Of a stretch of DNA of 64,000 nt, positions 52,184-62,506 are shown piece after piece. Position numbers and translations under genes: made by a program. Source of the stretch: Methanobacteriaceae archaeon (GTDB lineage Archaea > Methanobacteriota > Methanobacteria > Methanobacteriales > Methanobacteriaceae); the NCBI GenBank assembly GCA_023249725.1, contig JAHFBZ010000003.1, positions 1 to 64,000 on the forward strand, in the 5' to 3' direction. How positions within the stretch are numbered: the stretch's first letter is position 1; each line of letters opens with the position of its first letter. A model generated the notes under the pieces. It had not been told where the DNA came from. It worked only from the letters and a program-made list of their open reading frames with translations, and ran no database searches.

Positions 52184-52288
52184 TAATATTCCATCCTAGG
52201 GCTCCAACAAATCAACTTAAACTATTATCAAAAATAATTATTTAATAGTCGAGCCATAAAAATAAAAGAAAAAAATTAATAATTTATT

Positions 52289-52732
52289 TTAAGATTCTTT
52301 TTTACTCCTTAAAATTGTAGCTCGTTTACTCAAATGTGCTGTTTGATCAGTTAAACCAACCATTTCGTCTGGAATTTCATCTAGCTTTTCACCATATTTC
52401 AGGTTATCACTAACGGTTTTTTCTTTTCTTATAAAAGTTCCAGCATAGATGTCAAAACCAAAAGGGAGATGAGGTTCACTAACTTCTTTTACTTTCTCAA
52501 TAACAGCTTCATCAGATATTTCCATCAATATTCGGCCGGTTTTAACTTGTAAATCTATTTCTTCACCTTTAACGATGATTACTCTACGATCTGGATGGCC
52601 TATTTCTGATTCAGGTAGGCGCTCTCCTTGCAAAACCATTCTATGGATGCCTTCAATTTCATTTAGTTCTCTTAATAAATTTTCAGTAGTATCAGCACTT
52701 AAAATTCGGTATGGAAAGATTTGTATATCCAC
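52289..52732 (-). CDS. mcrD: methyl-coenzyme M reductase operon protein D (McrD family)
   Basis: This 147-residue protein matches McrD: it starts [19 protein letters not shown], then [30 protein letters not shown] and [18 protein letters not shown]. McrD binds immature MCR and is thought to assist assembly or F430 loading. Normally it sits within mcrBDCGA; here no mcr gene is in the neighbourhood, so it is a stand-alone copy, probably a paralogue. The start is GTG preceded by GAGGCGAT. Confidence 0.88.
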   Translation of the reverse strand: MDIQIFPYRILSADTTENLLRELNEIEGIHRMVLQGERLPESEIGHPDRRVIIVKGEEIDLQVKTGRILMEISDEAVIEKVKEVSEPHLPFGFDIYAGTFIRKEKTVSDNLKYGEKLDEIPDEMVGLTDQTAHLSKRATILRSKKES

Positions 52733-52927
52733 GTTATCGCCTCTAAGTTTTTGTAAAGTTTAACTATTAGACTATTGTATATAGCATATTTGATTTATAA
52801 GTTATTTGTTAATGTTTTCTAAATTTTAGTTTTAAATTTTAAAATAAAAACATTATTTATCATATACTCGAAATTAATTTTAAATTATTATTCAATACTA
52901 AAAAATAAAAATTAAAATAAATTGAAT

Positions 52928-54076
52928 TCAATTCTCCTTTTCAAAAGTTCCCCTAACTTCTTTTAGTTTTTCAACAATGGGAATCATTTGAGGACACATT
53001 TTCTGACATTCTCCACACAAATTACACGCAGAAGCTCTTTCTCTTTCAGTTAAAAGGGACATATACTGCATTTGAAGGGCCTGGGGATCATTGAACATAT
53101 AGGCATTGTTCAAAATATCAAAATTTTTAGGAATATTTATTCCTTCTGGGCAAGGCATACAATATCCACAGGAAGTGCAGTCTACTTCTATTTTTTCACG
53201 ATAGCTCATTCTAACTTCTTTCATGATTTCTTTGTCATTTTTAGTGAAAGAATTTGCTATGCCCTGCTCAGCAAAAACAATATTCTCTTTAACTTGTTCT
53301 AAGGTGGACATTCCACTCAATACTATGTCTACCTCTTCATAGTCCCAGAGATATTTCAAGGCCCATTCTGCAGGAACTTTAGGTTCATCGGCCAGATCCC
53401 AAATTTCCTGTACTTCGTCTGGAATTTTTTGAGTTAAACAGCCTCCACGTAGAGGTTCCATTATAACGGTCCCTATATTCTGATTTTTAGCATATTTAAG
53501 GCCTTCAACTCCAGCTTGATAATGTTCATCCATGAAATTAAGTTGAATTTGACAAATATCCCAGTCATAAGAATCAATAACTTCGAAAAATAGATCTATT
53601 TCGCCATGGAATGAAAATCCAGTGTAATTAATCTTTCCTTCTTCTTTTGCATTATCTAAGAATTCAAAAACATTGTTATTAATCAAATTTTCCCAGTAAT
53701 CTGGTTTTAAAGAATGTAAAAGATAAAAATCTAGTTTTTCCCTCTTCAAAGATTCAAGCTGCTGATTCAAATAGTATTCCATATCCTTTTGATTTTCAAT
53801 TAACCAGCTAGGCATTTTTGAGGCAATAAATGTATCTGCAAGGTACTGAGGATATTTTTCAAAGAAATCTCCCAGGAACTTTTCACTTTCCCCATTGTGA
53901 TAGGGATATGCTGTGTCAATGTAGTTTATTCCATTATTTAAAGCATATTTTAGCATTTCTGATGATTTTTTCTCATCAATATTACCATAATCATCATTTT
54001 TAACAGGTAAGCGCATGGCTCCCATTCCTAAGATGGACACATTTTCATTTGTTTTACCTAATTTCCGATAAAGCAT
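52928..54076 (-). CDS. aldo/keto reductase with C-terminal 4Fe-4S domain
   Basis: This protein of about 382 residues has an AKR barrel with catalytic Asp and Tyr in NYIDTAYPYHNGE, Lys in IASKMP, and His in YLLHSLKPD. A C-terminal ferredoxin-like part follows with two cysteine clusters (CTSCGYCMPCPEGI and CNLCGECQKMCPQ). The ATG at 54076 follows GGGGAAATAAAAA; the frame is open 60 nt further up. Its physiological substrate is unknown. Confidence 0.9.
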   Translation of the reverse strand: MLYRKLGKTNENVSILGMGAMRLPVKNDDYGNIDEKKSSEMLKYALNNGINYIDTAYPYHNGESEKFLGDFFEKYPQYLADTFIASKMPSWLIENQKDMEYYLNQQLESLKREKLDFYLLHSLKPDYWENLINNNVFEFLDNAKEEGKINYTGFSFHGEIDLFFEVIDSYDWDICQIQLNFMDEHYQAGVEGLKYAKNQNIGTVIMEPLRGGCLTQKIPDEVQEIWDLADEPKVPAEWALKYLWDYEEVDIVLSGMSTLEQVKENIVFAEQGIANSFTKNDKEIMKEVRMSYREKIEVDCTSCGYCMPCPEGINIPKNFDILNNAYMFNDPQALQMQYMSLLTERERASACNLCGECQKMCPQMIPIVEKLKEVRGTFEKEN

Positions 54077-54357
54077 TTTTTTATTTCCCCTTTGATTTTT
54101 GTTGATTGTGATAATTAATTTCTCATGAAATCGCAATTTAAATATTTACTCTAAACTAAATGTTAATAAGATTATTATTTAATTAGCTATTCATTTATTA
54201 TTTATATAATATTTTTAAATGAATTCTAAATTAAAATAATCTTGAATTTAATAAGATAAAATAGATATTTTGTAAATATCTTTAAAACTATAATTTCTAT
54301 AATCCTAAAAATCCGTAAAAAACCAATAAGTGAAATTCAAAAAAAATTATTTCAATT

Positions 54358-54813
54358 TTAAATAAATTTTAAATAAAATAAGCAGTCTTTATTCCAAGAG
54401 CAATGGCCACAAATATTTTTTATTTGAGAAAAACTAATAATCTCGTTTATTGTTCTGAGAATATCTTTATAAATGTATTCTTGACCACATTCTAGCTTTA
54501 ACAAATTTATAGTCAAATCATCCATTTCTTTAATTCTTTTTTCAGATTCAGGGAATTGTGAGCAAATATTTTTCTCTAAGTGAGTTTTCTCTAGGTGTGG
54601 ACAGTGGGTGCAGATGTCATCGCCATGATTAATAACTTTTATTTTTTTAGATATGACATCAAGTAGGCCTTCATTTAAAAAATATATGATTTGATTCATA
54701 TTATTTATAAAATCTGCACTGTAACCTTTTCCCTGAAATCCCTGGATGCAGAGGAGATGATGTGCTCTGATACGAATGGTATCAGAATACTCTCCAATTT
54801 TTTGACTGTTCAA
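54358..54813 (-). CDS. DUF1284 family protein
   Basis: This 151-residue DUF1284 protein starts IRIRAHHLLCIQGFQGKGYS. The cysteines in HGDDICTHCPHLE, NICSQFPESE and CGHCSWNKDCLFYL suggest an iron-sulfur cluster. The best start is TTG at 54813, which lies within the end of bioY; no later ATG fits upstream of the conserved motif. Translation is therefore probably coupled to bioY. Function unknown. Confidence 0.82.
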   Translation of the reverse strand: MNSQKIGEYSDTIRIRAHHLLCIQGFQGKGYSADFINNMNQIIYFLNEGLLDVISKKIKVINHGDDICTHCPHLEKTHLEKNICSQFPESEKRIKEMDDLTINLLKLECGQEYIYKDILRTINEIISFSQIKNICGHCSWNKDCLFYLKFI

Positions 54814-55444
54814 TATCTACTTCTCCCTCAAAGGGTTCTTTAGGCATTATAACTTTGGTAAATGCAGAAGCTCCAGCAACTTTTATTAAATCCCCAATAA
54901 CAAATGGAATTAATCCCATGGCCAGTAACTGCCAGATTCCAGGGAAACTTCCGGTAGTTGTAGAAATCCATAGCCCCAGACCAATTAGTCCCGGCACGTA
55001 AATTAAAACGAAGCTGGCAAAGATCATGAGTCCGAACATAGTAGTGAAACTTCTTGCTCTGATGTATTTATCTGCAAAATGGCCTAAGAAAAGGGAAGCT
55101 AATACAAATCCAATCAAATAACCTCCGGTGGCACCTAAAGCAATTTCATATCCTCCAGTCATTCCGGCAAACCAGGGAACGCCTAATATTCCTATACCAA
55201 TATACATAACCTGACTTAATCCTCCCCAGTATCTTCCTAGGACTATTCCAGCTATTAAAACTGCGAATGTTTGGGCGGTTATTGGTACTGGAGTCCAGGG
55301 CAATGGAATTATTATTTGAGCCATCATTCCAGTTATGCAAGCCATGAAAAATGCCATAACTGCTTTGTAAACCAATGACTGATGACTCCTCCATTTAAAA
55401 AAGTCAAAACGTTTTTTATAATAATTATTTAATGTTACGTTCAA
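54782..55444 (-). CDS. bioY: biotin transporter S component
   Basis: BioY is the membrane substrate-binding component of biotin ECF transporters. The 220-residue chain has about six helices and the conserved IIPLPWTPVPITAQTFAVLIAG near residue 46. The start is TTG preceded by TTGGAGGATT. No energy-coupling genes are adjacent, so it either works alone or shares a module. It overlaps DUF1284 by about 30 nt. Confidence 0.9.
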   Translation of the reverse strand: MNVTLNNYYKKRFDFFKWRSHQSLVYKAVMAFFMACITGMMAQIIIPLPWTPVPITAQTFAVLIAGIVLGRYWGGLSQVMYIGIGILGVPWFAGMTGGYEIALGATGGYLIGFVLASLFLGHFADKYIRARSFTTMFGLMIFASFVLIYVPGLIGLGLWISTTTGSFPGIWQLLAMGLIPFVIGDLIKVAGASAFTKVIMPKEPFEGEVDIEQSKNWRVF

Positions 55445-55812
55445 TTCAAATCCTCCAATATTTTGGATGCTGCTTATTCAATTCATTTAATTAGCTAATA
55501 ATTTTTCCAAAATTTTTATCAAATTCATTAGTAATTTAGAAATAGGAAGAATATACTTCCTTAATTAATTAGGTGACCGTGTTATAAAAACTTTATTTTA
55601 AAATATATCCATTGATAATAATTCTGATATTCTGTAGTATTATGAATGTAATAAATTAGAATTCTATTATTAGATTTTAGAACTTACTTGTATAATAATA
55701 ATAATAATAATAATAATTTAAAAAACTAAAAATAAGCCGGAATAAATAAACTGAATTAGATAAAATAATTAAAAATAATAAATATTGGGATATTAATTGG
55801 AGCAGATATTTT
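55445..55812. other. 368-nt intergenic region with (AAT)n repeat
   Basis: The bioY promoter must lie here. At 55692-55717 there is a microsatellite of about eight AAT/ATA units. I see no gene. Confidence 0.55.
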
Positions 55813-57189
55813 CTAATTTTGTTCTAATTGATTAATGCGATCTACATATTTTTCTATTTTGAACTTTCTTTTTAATCCATTGGCATTCATATAACGAACC
55901 TTTCCAAATATTTCTCTTTCCTTCCAGGCCCTATCATGTTTTCCAAAACACCATGCAACACCAGTATATCCATTAGGATCTCTTCCATCAATTTCATATT
56001 TGTCATTTAGATATACTGCGATATCATATGCATTTCTAGGATCATTAGTCCATTCTAAAATTTTTTTACCCCAGTACATCCTCATATAGCCGTGCATTTT
56101 TCCAGTAATCACCATCTCTCTTTGAGCAGCATTCCAGTAAGGATCATGTGTTTTAGCGGTTTCAAGTTCTTCTAAAGTGTAACTATACTCTCGAATATCA
56201 TTTTGATGTTCCAGCAAGGTTTTCTTGGCCCAATTGGGCAAACAATCAAATCTATCGTAATTATCATTGTAATGGGCCAAATTCATGCTCAATTCTCTTC
56301 TTATTATTAATTCTTCCAGAAATGAATCTTTCCCAGGACTTTCTATTTTAGAAACTTCCAATGCTAAATATAATGGTGAAATTTGGCCAAAATGAAGATA
56401 AGGACTCATATTTGAAAGATAATCCTCTGAAGGGTCATTTCTCAAGTCTTCAAATTTATCGAGTTTATTTTCTATAAAAGAATGGAATATCTGCAATGCG
56501 TTTTTCGTACCGCCTTGGAAAATGCTTGGACCAACATTATCTTTTAATTCCAATTTTTTAACAGATTTTTTCAAGTTTTCAAGGTCGAATTTTTTGGAAT
56601 CTAATTTTGAATTAGTTTTTAAATCAAAATCCAAAGAATTTTTTTCAAGCGATCTTTCTTGTACTGGGACCATAAAATAATCTAATTCTCGTTGAATCTT
56701 TTTTCGGATTGTTCCTGCAGAATATTCTTCCTTGGGTGACGCTGTTTGAACAGGAACTATTACATTAGTCTCTACTTGAATCAAAGGACATTCAATGGCA
56801 GAAGCCACTTTTTCTCGCCATTCTCTTTGAATTTTTAAGTAACCCCTATCGGTAATGGTCAATACCGCATTTTTTGATAGTTCAATAGCACCCTTCGCGG
56901 GATTTTCTTGCAATAGGACCATATGAATGTTCCGTTTTTTTAAAGATAAAGCAGTTTCTTTCAACCCTTGAATTAAAAAATAATAATGCCTATAATTTGC
57001 ATTAGGAAAATCTTTGCTAATTCCAAAATAAGTGACAAGTGGTTTTTTTAATTCATTAGCTTTTTCAATTGCATATTCTAATGCATGATTGTAATGACTT
57101 CTAGGAGATGCTTGTATCCAGTAAAGAATATAATCTCCTTTTTGAATAGTTTTTGAATTCAAATATTCTATTCTTTCTTTATGAATCAA
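55813..57189 (-). CDS. phr: deoxyribodipyrimidine photolyase, class II
   Basis: This CPD photolyase repairs UV-induced pyrimidine dimers using light and FAD. The 458-residue chain has the N-terminal photolyase domain (about 20-150) and the FAD-binding domain, with class II motifs [13 protein letters not shown] (about 370-382) and [17 protein letters not shown] (about 421-437). The start is TTG preceded by AAAGGTTAAATC. The TudS/YbgA-like gene upstream on the same strand is a conserved photolyase neighbour in bacteria. Confidence 0.95.
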   Translation of the reverse strand: MIHKERIEYLNSKTIQKGDYILYWIQASPRSHYNHALEYAIEKANELKKPLVTYFGISKDFPNANYRHYYFLIQGLKETALSLKKRNIHMVLLQENPAKGAIELSKNAVLTITDRGYLKIQREWREKVASAIECPLIQVETNVIVPVQTASPKEEYSAGTIRKKIQRELDYFMVPVQERSLEKNSLDFDLKTNSKLDSKKFDLENLKKSVKKLELKDNVGPSIFQGGTKNALQIFHSFIENKLDKFEDLRNDPSEDYLSNMSPYLHFGQISPLYLALEVSKIESPGKDSFLEELIIRRELSMNLAHYNDNYDRFDCLPNWAKKTLLEHQNDIREYSYTLEELETAKTHDPYWNAAQREMVITGKMHGYMRMYWGKKILEWTNDPRNAYDIAVYLNDKYEIDGRDPNGYTGVAWCFGKHDRAWKEREIFGKVRYMNANGLKRKFKIEKYVDRINQLEQN

Positions 57190-57282
57190 GATTTAACCTT
57201 TTTTAGTTATTAGAAGTAATATTAAATTCAAGTTTTTTTCAGGCTTGATATTCTGGAATATTTATTTATTTATTTTCACGTA

Positions 57283-58239
57283 TCATCGTTCTATTGTTGT
57301 AACCGGCATTAATTCTGGAGGATATGGTTGAAAAAAGGTCTGATGAGTTAAATAATCCTGCTCAAATCTAATTATCCAAGATTTTAACAAATTAAGACAT
57401 ACTAATAATGGCATTATTCCATGTCGGTATTTTTCCAGGGAATCTAAGAAAAATGCTTTTTCTTCATTATTAAGTTTATCTGAGACGTATCCAAAAACAT
57501 GCAGCAGTACATTAATATTTGAAGGAATTTCGGGAGGTTTTTTAAGGGTTTTACCTAACATATTGTTGTATTTGGAGAATAAATCATCATTAGAATAATT
57601 TTTCTGTTCACCAAGAATTTTTCCCATTTCTCTCATTATATTTTGATTATAGGCCATTAGCAAAAACTTATTTTGGCTATGGAAATCAATTAATTCAGAA
57701 ACTTTTTGACTTTTTTTCATATTTCTGAAGTCAGATAAAGTGTAAATCGCGGTTAAAAAATCTTCTCTTATTTGTAAATTTCTTAAACGCCCTTCATCCT
57801 CTACAGGAGTATATGGAAATTCATTAAAAACAGAATTTGCAAAAAGTCCTATGCCATCTGTTTTTGGCCGAGAATTTTCTGGATGTGGATAGACTCTAAC
57901 TGCCTTTACACCGCATGAAGGAGACTTATTTTTTAAAATAAAACCATCTATATCTGTCAATGAGCTTAAAAAAGAGCTGGAAAATTCTTCCATACTTTGG
58001 GTTAAATTAAGGTCCTTGGAAGGTTGTATGAGATTTATTTCTCCATCTATTTCTACCAATCGAATGGGGTCTCTGGGTATTCCTAAACCTATTTCTACTT
58101 CTGGACAAACGGGGATAAAATTAACGTAATCTTTTAATTTCTTAATAAGTGGGCTGGCAATTATAAGTCCATTATAACGGCAAGATTCAAATTCTATACA
58201 TTTACTGACTACTAAATTAGGGGTTTGATATTTTTTCAA
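57283..58239 (-). CDS. DUF523-DUF1722 fusion (TudS/YbgA-like)
   Basis: This 318-residue protein fuses two domains. The N-terminal DUF523 domain (about 8-150) has Cys14, Cys45 (PVCPE) and Cys109 (KSPSCG), the three cysteines that hold the [4Fe-4S] cluster in thiouracil desulfidase TudS. The C-terminal DUF1722 domain (about 190-300, with LMAYNQNIMREMG and PLLVCLNLLKSWI) is YbgA-like. The start is TTG after AAGGAG. It lies next to the photolyase as ybgA lies next to phr in E. coli. Activity on thiolated nucleobases is inferred. Confidence 0.88.
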   Translation of the reverse strand: MKKYQTPNLVVSKCIEFESCRYNGLIIASPLIKKLKDYVNFIPVCPEVEIGLGIPRDPIRLVEIDGEINLIQPSKDLNLTQSMEEFSSSFLSSLTDIDGFILKNKSPSCGVKAVRVYPHPENSRPKTDGIGLFANSVFNEFPYTPVEDEGRLRNLQIREDFLTAIYTLSDFRNMKKSQKVSELIDFHSQNKFLLMAYNQNIMREMGKILGEQKNYSNDDLFSKYNNMLGKTLKKPPEIPSNINVLLHVFGYVSDKLNNEEKAFFLDSLEKYRHGIMPLLVCLNLLKSWIIRFEQDYLTHQTFFQPYPPELMPVTTIER

Positions 58240-58657
58240 AATAACTCCTTCATTAATTTTTAAATGTCTGAAAATAAATCATTAATTAATTAGTTAAATT
58301 GGATAGTTAATTGGATTAGTTATAATGTTTATGTTATTCCACAATTAAATAATAATTCATTCTGGAATGTTATTTATTAATAACATTTTTTTAAAATTCA
58401 ATATATAATTATTTAAATAACTTAATTAAAAGTTAAAAATAATTAGATTAACTTCATTAAAATTAATTATTTAATTAAATTTTAATAAGCTAATATGGAC
58501 TATTAAACTATGGATTATTTAGAATTAATTAGTAAATCAATACTAATTTAATAAAATAAATAGAGATAAGCAGATGATACATATTATCTTCATCTGTTAA
58601 GAACAGATTTATCGATTCATATAGTCTTTTTAATAAGAATAAAATTAATCTGAGACC
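58240..58657. other. 418-nt divergent intergenic region
   Basis: The region separates the divergent TudS-like and receiver-kinase genes. It is very AT-rich with many TTAATT motifs and must contain both promoters. I see no gene. Confidence 0.55.
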
Positions 58658-60103
58658 ATGAAAACTTATAATATATTGATACTGGAGGATGTTCCATTTG
58701 ATGTGGAGTTAATGGAGCGTGAAATAAAAAAATCAGGTATTGATTTTAATTCAAGAACAGTAGAACTTGAAGAAGATTTTTTAAGAGAAATAAATGAATT
58801 TAAACCTGATTTAATTTTAGCTGATCATTCGCTACCTCACTTTGATGGTATTTCGGCTATGGAAATTGCCAAGGAGAATTGTCCAGAAGTACCATTTATA
58901 TTTGTCAGTGGAACTATTGGGGAAGAATTTGCAGTAGATGCTCTTAAAAACGGTGCAACAGACTATGTTCTAAAAAGTAATCTTTCTAAAATTGTTCCAG
59001 CAATTAAAAGGGCCATAGAAGAGGTTAAAGAACAACAAAAACGTAAAAATGCTGAAGAACAACTGATAAAAAGTCACTGGCAGTTAATGGAAGCCCAAAA
59101 AATAGGCCATATTGGGAGCTGGGAATGGGATATTCATTCAGGTACTATGGATTGTTCGGATGAATTTTATAGAATTTCTGGTATTGAAAAAGAAACTTTT
59201 AATGCTAATTTTGACTCTTTCATGGATAGAATTCATTTTGATGATCAGAAGTCAGTTTCTGAAAGTATAAATAATTCTCTAGATAATTTAATGCCTTTTT
59301 CTGCAGAATATAGGATATATCGACCTAATGGTGATGTTAGATTTGTTTCGTCCCATGGCGAAGTTATTCATGGAGACCATGGTGAAGTTTTACGAATTAT
59401 CGGAACTGAACAAGATGTTACACGTCGTAAAATTGCAGAAGATAAATTAAAAGAATCTTTAAAAGAAAAAGAGTTACTTTTACAGGAAATACATCATCGG
59501 GTAAAAAATAATTTACAAGTTATTTCCAGCTTACTTAGACTTCAATCTTATCATATTAATGATCCAGAGGCTTTAGAAATTTTTAGAGAAAGCCAGAATA
59601 GGGTTAGTTCTATAGCTCTCGTGCATGAAAAATTATATCAATCTCAGGATATGGGATGTATTGATTTTTCAGATTATCTAAAAAGTTTAACTGGTGATCT
59701 TTTACACTTTTTCCCTACGGACTCCAGTAAAATAAAATTAAAATTAGAATTAGATGACGTTAAATTGAATATTGAAACTGCTATTTCGTGTGGTCTTATT
59801 GTTAATGAACTTTTGACCAATTCACTTAAACATGCTTTCAAACCATCAGAAAATGGGGAAATTTTTGTGGGCCTTAGTAAAGACCTGGAAAATAATAAAA
59901 TTATCCTTAATGTAGCTGATGATGGTCAGGGTTTACCTTCTCAATTGAACTTGGATAAAATCGATAGTTTTGGTTTAGAATTGGTTCAACATCTCAGTAA
60001 GCGAATAAATGGTGAAATGGTTATTGATAGATTTAATGGGACTAGATTTAAAATTAGTTTTCAGGAATTAAATTACAGGGGAAGAATACCTAATGGCAAA
60101 TGA
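58658..60103 (+). CDS. receiver-PAS-histidine kinase hybrid
   Basis: This 481-residue protein has a receiver domain (about 4-120, phosphoacceptor Asp56 in ILADHSLP), a PAS domain (about 150-260), a HisKA_2 helix ([20 protein letters not shown], near residue 280) and a HATPase domain with [12 protein letters not shown] and DDGQGLPS. No membrane segment is seen. It overlaps the next receiver-kinase gene by 11 nt, so both are translated together, probably as a phosphorelay. Confidence 0.9.
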   Translation: MKTYNILILEDVPFDVELMEREIKKSGIDFNSRTVELEEDFLREINEFKPDLILADHSLPHFDGISAMEIAKENCPEVPFIFVSGTIGEEFAVDALKNGATDYVLKSNLSKIVPAIKRAIEEVKEQQKRKNAEEQLIKSHWQLMEAQKIGHIGSWEWDIHSGTMDCSDEFYRISGIEKETFNANFDSFMDRIHFDDQKSVSESINNSLDNLMPFSAEYRIYRPNGDVRFVSSHGEVIHGDHGEVLRIIGTEQDVTRRKIAEDKLKESLKEKELLLQEIHHRVKNNLQVISSLLRLQSYHINDPEALEIFRESQNRVSSIALVHEKLYQSQDMGCIDFSDYLKSLTGDLLHFFPTDSSKIKLKLELDDVKLNIETAISCGLIVNELLTNSLKHAFKPSENGEIFVGLSKDLENNKIILNVADDGQGLPSQLNLDKIDSFGLELVQHLSKRINGEMVIDRFNGTRFKISFQELNYRGRIPNGK

Positions 60104-61187
60104 GAAAATAATTATTGTGGAAGATGAAGAACTAGTTGCCCAGGATATAAAATTGATTCTGGAAGATTTAGGTTATCATGTTCCAGCTATTACTCCATCT
60201 GGTGAAGAAGCTCTTCTAAAAATAGAGGAGCACTGCCCGGATTCTGTTTTAATGGATATAATGCTAGAAGGTGAAATGGATGGAATCGAAACTGCTCAGA
60301 AAATTTCTGAAAGGTATGATATTCCTGTTGTTTACCTAACTGCATATAGTAATAAAGAAATATTACAACGGGCCAAAAAGACAGAACCTTATGGATACAT
60401 ACTTAAACCTTTCAAAGAAAGAGATCTTCAAATTAATATTGAAATGGCATTGTATAAACATGAAGCCCGTAAGAGTCGTCTTCAACTTATACAGCAAAAA
60501 GCAATCAATAAATACTTAGAAAAATCTTTGAATGAAAAAGAGACATTAATGCGTGAAATTCACCACAGGGTTAATAACAACCTTCAAATTATTATCAGCC
60601 TTCTTTCTCTACAATCAAAATATTTTGAAGATGAACGGGTACATGATTTTTTCAAAGATTATGTAAACCAGCTCAAATCAATGTCTATGATACATGAAAG
60701 AGTTTATCAGTCTGATGATTTATCTAGCATAGATTTTAATCATTATCTGGTTGGTCTAGCTTCTCAGTTATCCAGTTCTTATAAAAAAGATCCAAATATC
60801 AATATTACTATTAATTCCGATGATGTTTTTCTCAATGTTGAAACCGCAATCCCTTGTGGATTAATTATCAATGAAATTCTCAGTAATTCCCTAAAACACG
60901 CTTTTTTAGATTGGTCTGAAATTGATAAAGGAGAAATATTGATTGAGCTTCGTTCTGATAAAAGAGGTAGATATGCTCTTTTCATAGGTGACAATGGTGT
61001 TGGAATACCTTCTGATGTTGAATTCCCTTGTAAAGGATCTTTTGGATTTAGAATGGTTAACACACTTATTAATCAATTAGGTGGTTCTGTAGAATTTGAT
61101 GGAATTGAAGGTACTTCTTTTAAAATTAATTTTGAAGAATTAAGATACACTGAACGAGTAAAATTAGATTATAAAGATGATAATTAA
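60093..61187 (+). CDS. receiver-histidine kinase
   Basis: The protein of 364 residues has an N-terminal receiver (phosphoacceptor Asp55 in [10 protein letters not shown], about 4-120), then a HisKA_2 helix ([20 protein letters not shown], near residue 157) and a HATPase domain ([20 protein letters not shown]). The start overlaps the preceding kinase gene and uses GGGGAAGAA within it. It lacks an output domain. Confidence 0.9.
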   Translation: MANEKIIIVEDEELVAQDIKLILEDLGYHVPAITPSGEEALLKIEEHCPDSVLMDIMLEGEMDGIETAQKISERYDIPVVYLTAYSNKEILQRAKKTEPYGYILKPFKERDLQINIEMALYKHEARKSRLQLIQQKAINKYLEKSLNEKETLMREIHHRVNNNLQIIISLLSLQSKYFEDERVHDFFKDYVNQLKSMSMIHERVYQSDDLSSIDFNHYLVGLASQLSSSYKKDPNINITINSDDVFLNVETAIPCGLIINEILSNSLKHAFLDWSEIDKGEILIELRSDKRGRYALFIGDNGVGIPSDVEFPCKGSFGFRMVNTLINQLGGSVEFDGIEGTSFKINFEELRYTERVKLDYKDDN

Positions 61188-61276
61188 TTTATTTATTTTT
61201 ATTAGTTATTTATTTCAATGTTTTCTAAAATAATAAATTTTTAAAATTAATTTAAAATTAATAAATAAATTTTATT

Positions 61277-62287
61277 TTAATGAAGCTTGGCCCGATCATA
61301 AACATTCCTAAGGGTTTGCATATCCACACTGGTATAGATTTGGGTTGTAGACAGGTTGGAGTGTCCCAATAATTGCTGAATAGCTCTAATATCCACTCCG
61401 TTCTTTAACAGATGGGTTGCAAAAGAGTGCCTTAGAATATGGGGAGTAACTCTCTTTTTTATGCCGGCCATTTCAGCATAGTTTTTTATCATCATCTGAA
61501 CATAGCGGGGAGTTAAATTATTTCCGAATCTATTCAAAAACAAGTGTTCTCCTTGATGGAACCTAACTTCTATGTAAGTATCAATTAATACTTGGGTTTC
61601 TTCATCAAAAAGCACAATACGATCTTTTTCACCCTTTCCTCGGATTCTAAGTGTTCTATCCTCCAAATCAACATCATCAATTCTTAATGAAACAAGTTCG
61701 GATACTCTAAGTCCTGAAGAGTAAAGTAATGCCAGTATTAATCTGTTTCTGAGTTTATTACTGGTTTGAAGGGCTGAATCTCCATCTTTTGGCCCATCAC
61801 AGTTCACTGCATTGATTAATTTTATTACTTCGCTCTCATTGAGTGATTTAGGTAGGGATTTGGTTCTTTTAGGTGTTTTAACATCCTTTAAAAAATCAAT
61901 ATCATTAAATTCTAAAAATTTCTTAACCACAACTGTAACCAGATAAATATAGTTTTGAGAAACGTTTTTTTCTCTTTTAAGGTATTGTATATATCTTTTG
62001 AATGACCTTAAAACTCTTCTATCATCATAAAGATCTTTTTCATTTAATAAGAATTTATAAAAATTATTTACGATTGATTTATATGTTTTAATAGTATTCC
62101 TTGAATAATTTCTGATTTCAAGTTCTATAAGATACTCTTCAATCATATCTGGAAAATCAAAGACCTCTAGAACTGTTTTTCTCTTGCCATCACTAGACTC
62201 TGCAGGAAAATTCTGCTGAAAACTTCCAGAATCTACTGTAGATGCTCTGCCAATTTGTTGGGAATAGGGATTCATCATATCAGACAT
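61277..62287 (-). CDS. xerA: XerA/XerC-type tyrosine recombinase
   Basis: This tyrosine recombinase of 336 residues has a SAM-like core-binding domain (about 48-135) and catalytic domain (about 150-330). Catalytic residues are visible: Arg in SSGLRVSEL, Lys in GKGEKDR, His-x-x-Arg in [12 protein letters not shown], His in [13 protein letters not shown], and the Tyr nucleophile in that segment. Such proteins resolve archaeal chromosome dimers. Nothing suggests it belongs to an integrated element. Confidence 0.92.
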   Translation of the reverse strand: MSDMMNPYSQQIGRASTVDSGSFQQNFPAESSDGKRKTVLEVFDFPDMIEEYLIELEIRNYSRNTIKTYKSIVNNFYKFLLNEKDLYDDRRVLRSFKRYIQYLKREKNVSQNYIYLVTVVVKKFLEFNDIDFLKDVKTPKRTKSLPKSLNESEVIKLINAVNCDGPKDGDSALQTSNKLRNRLILALLYSSGLRVSELVSLRIDDVDLEDRTLRIRGKGEKDRIVLFDEETQVLIDTYIEVRFHQGEHLFLNRFGNNLTPRYVQMMIKNYAEMAGIKKRVTPHILRHSFATHLLKNGVDIRAIQQLLGHSNLSTTQIYTSVDMQTLRNVYDRAKLH

Positions 62288-62506
62288 TTTTATTTATTCT
62301 TACAATATTCCATAACGCCCATATTATCATTAAATACATTTTTGAGGTATTTACTCATCAGAAAGTGTATTAGTTTAATATAATATTAAATTCAAATTAC
62401 TCAACTTATTCTTATGCAATGTTGAACTATTTGATTATTTAGATGGGCTATTGTAGTTATAATATGTCTTTATATTATTTTTTATAAATAACTTTTCCTT
62501 AAATTT

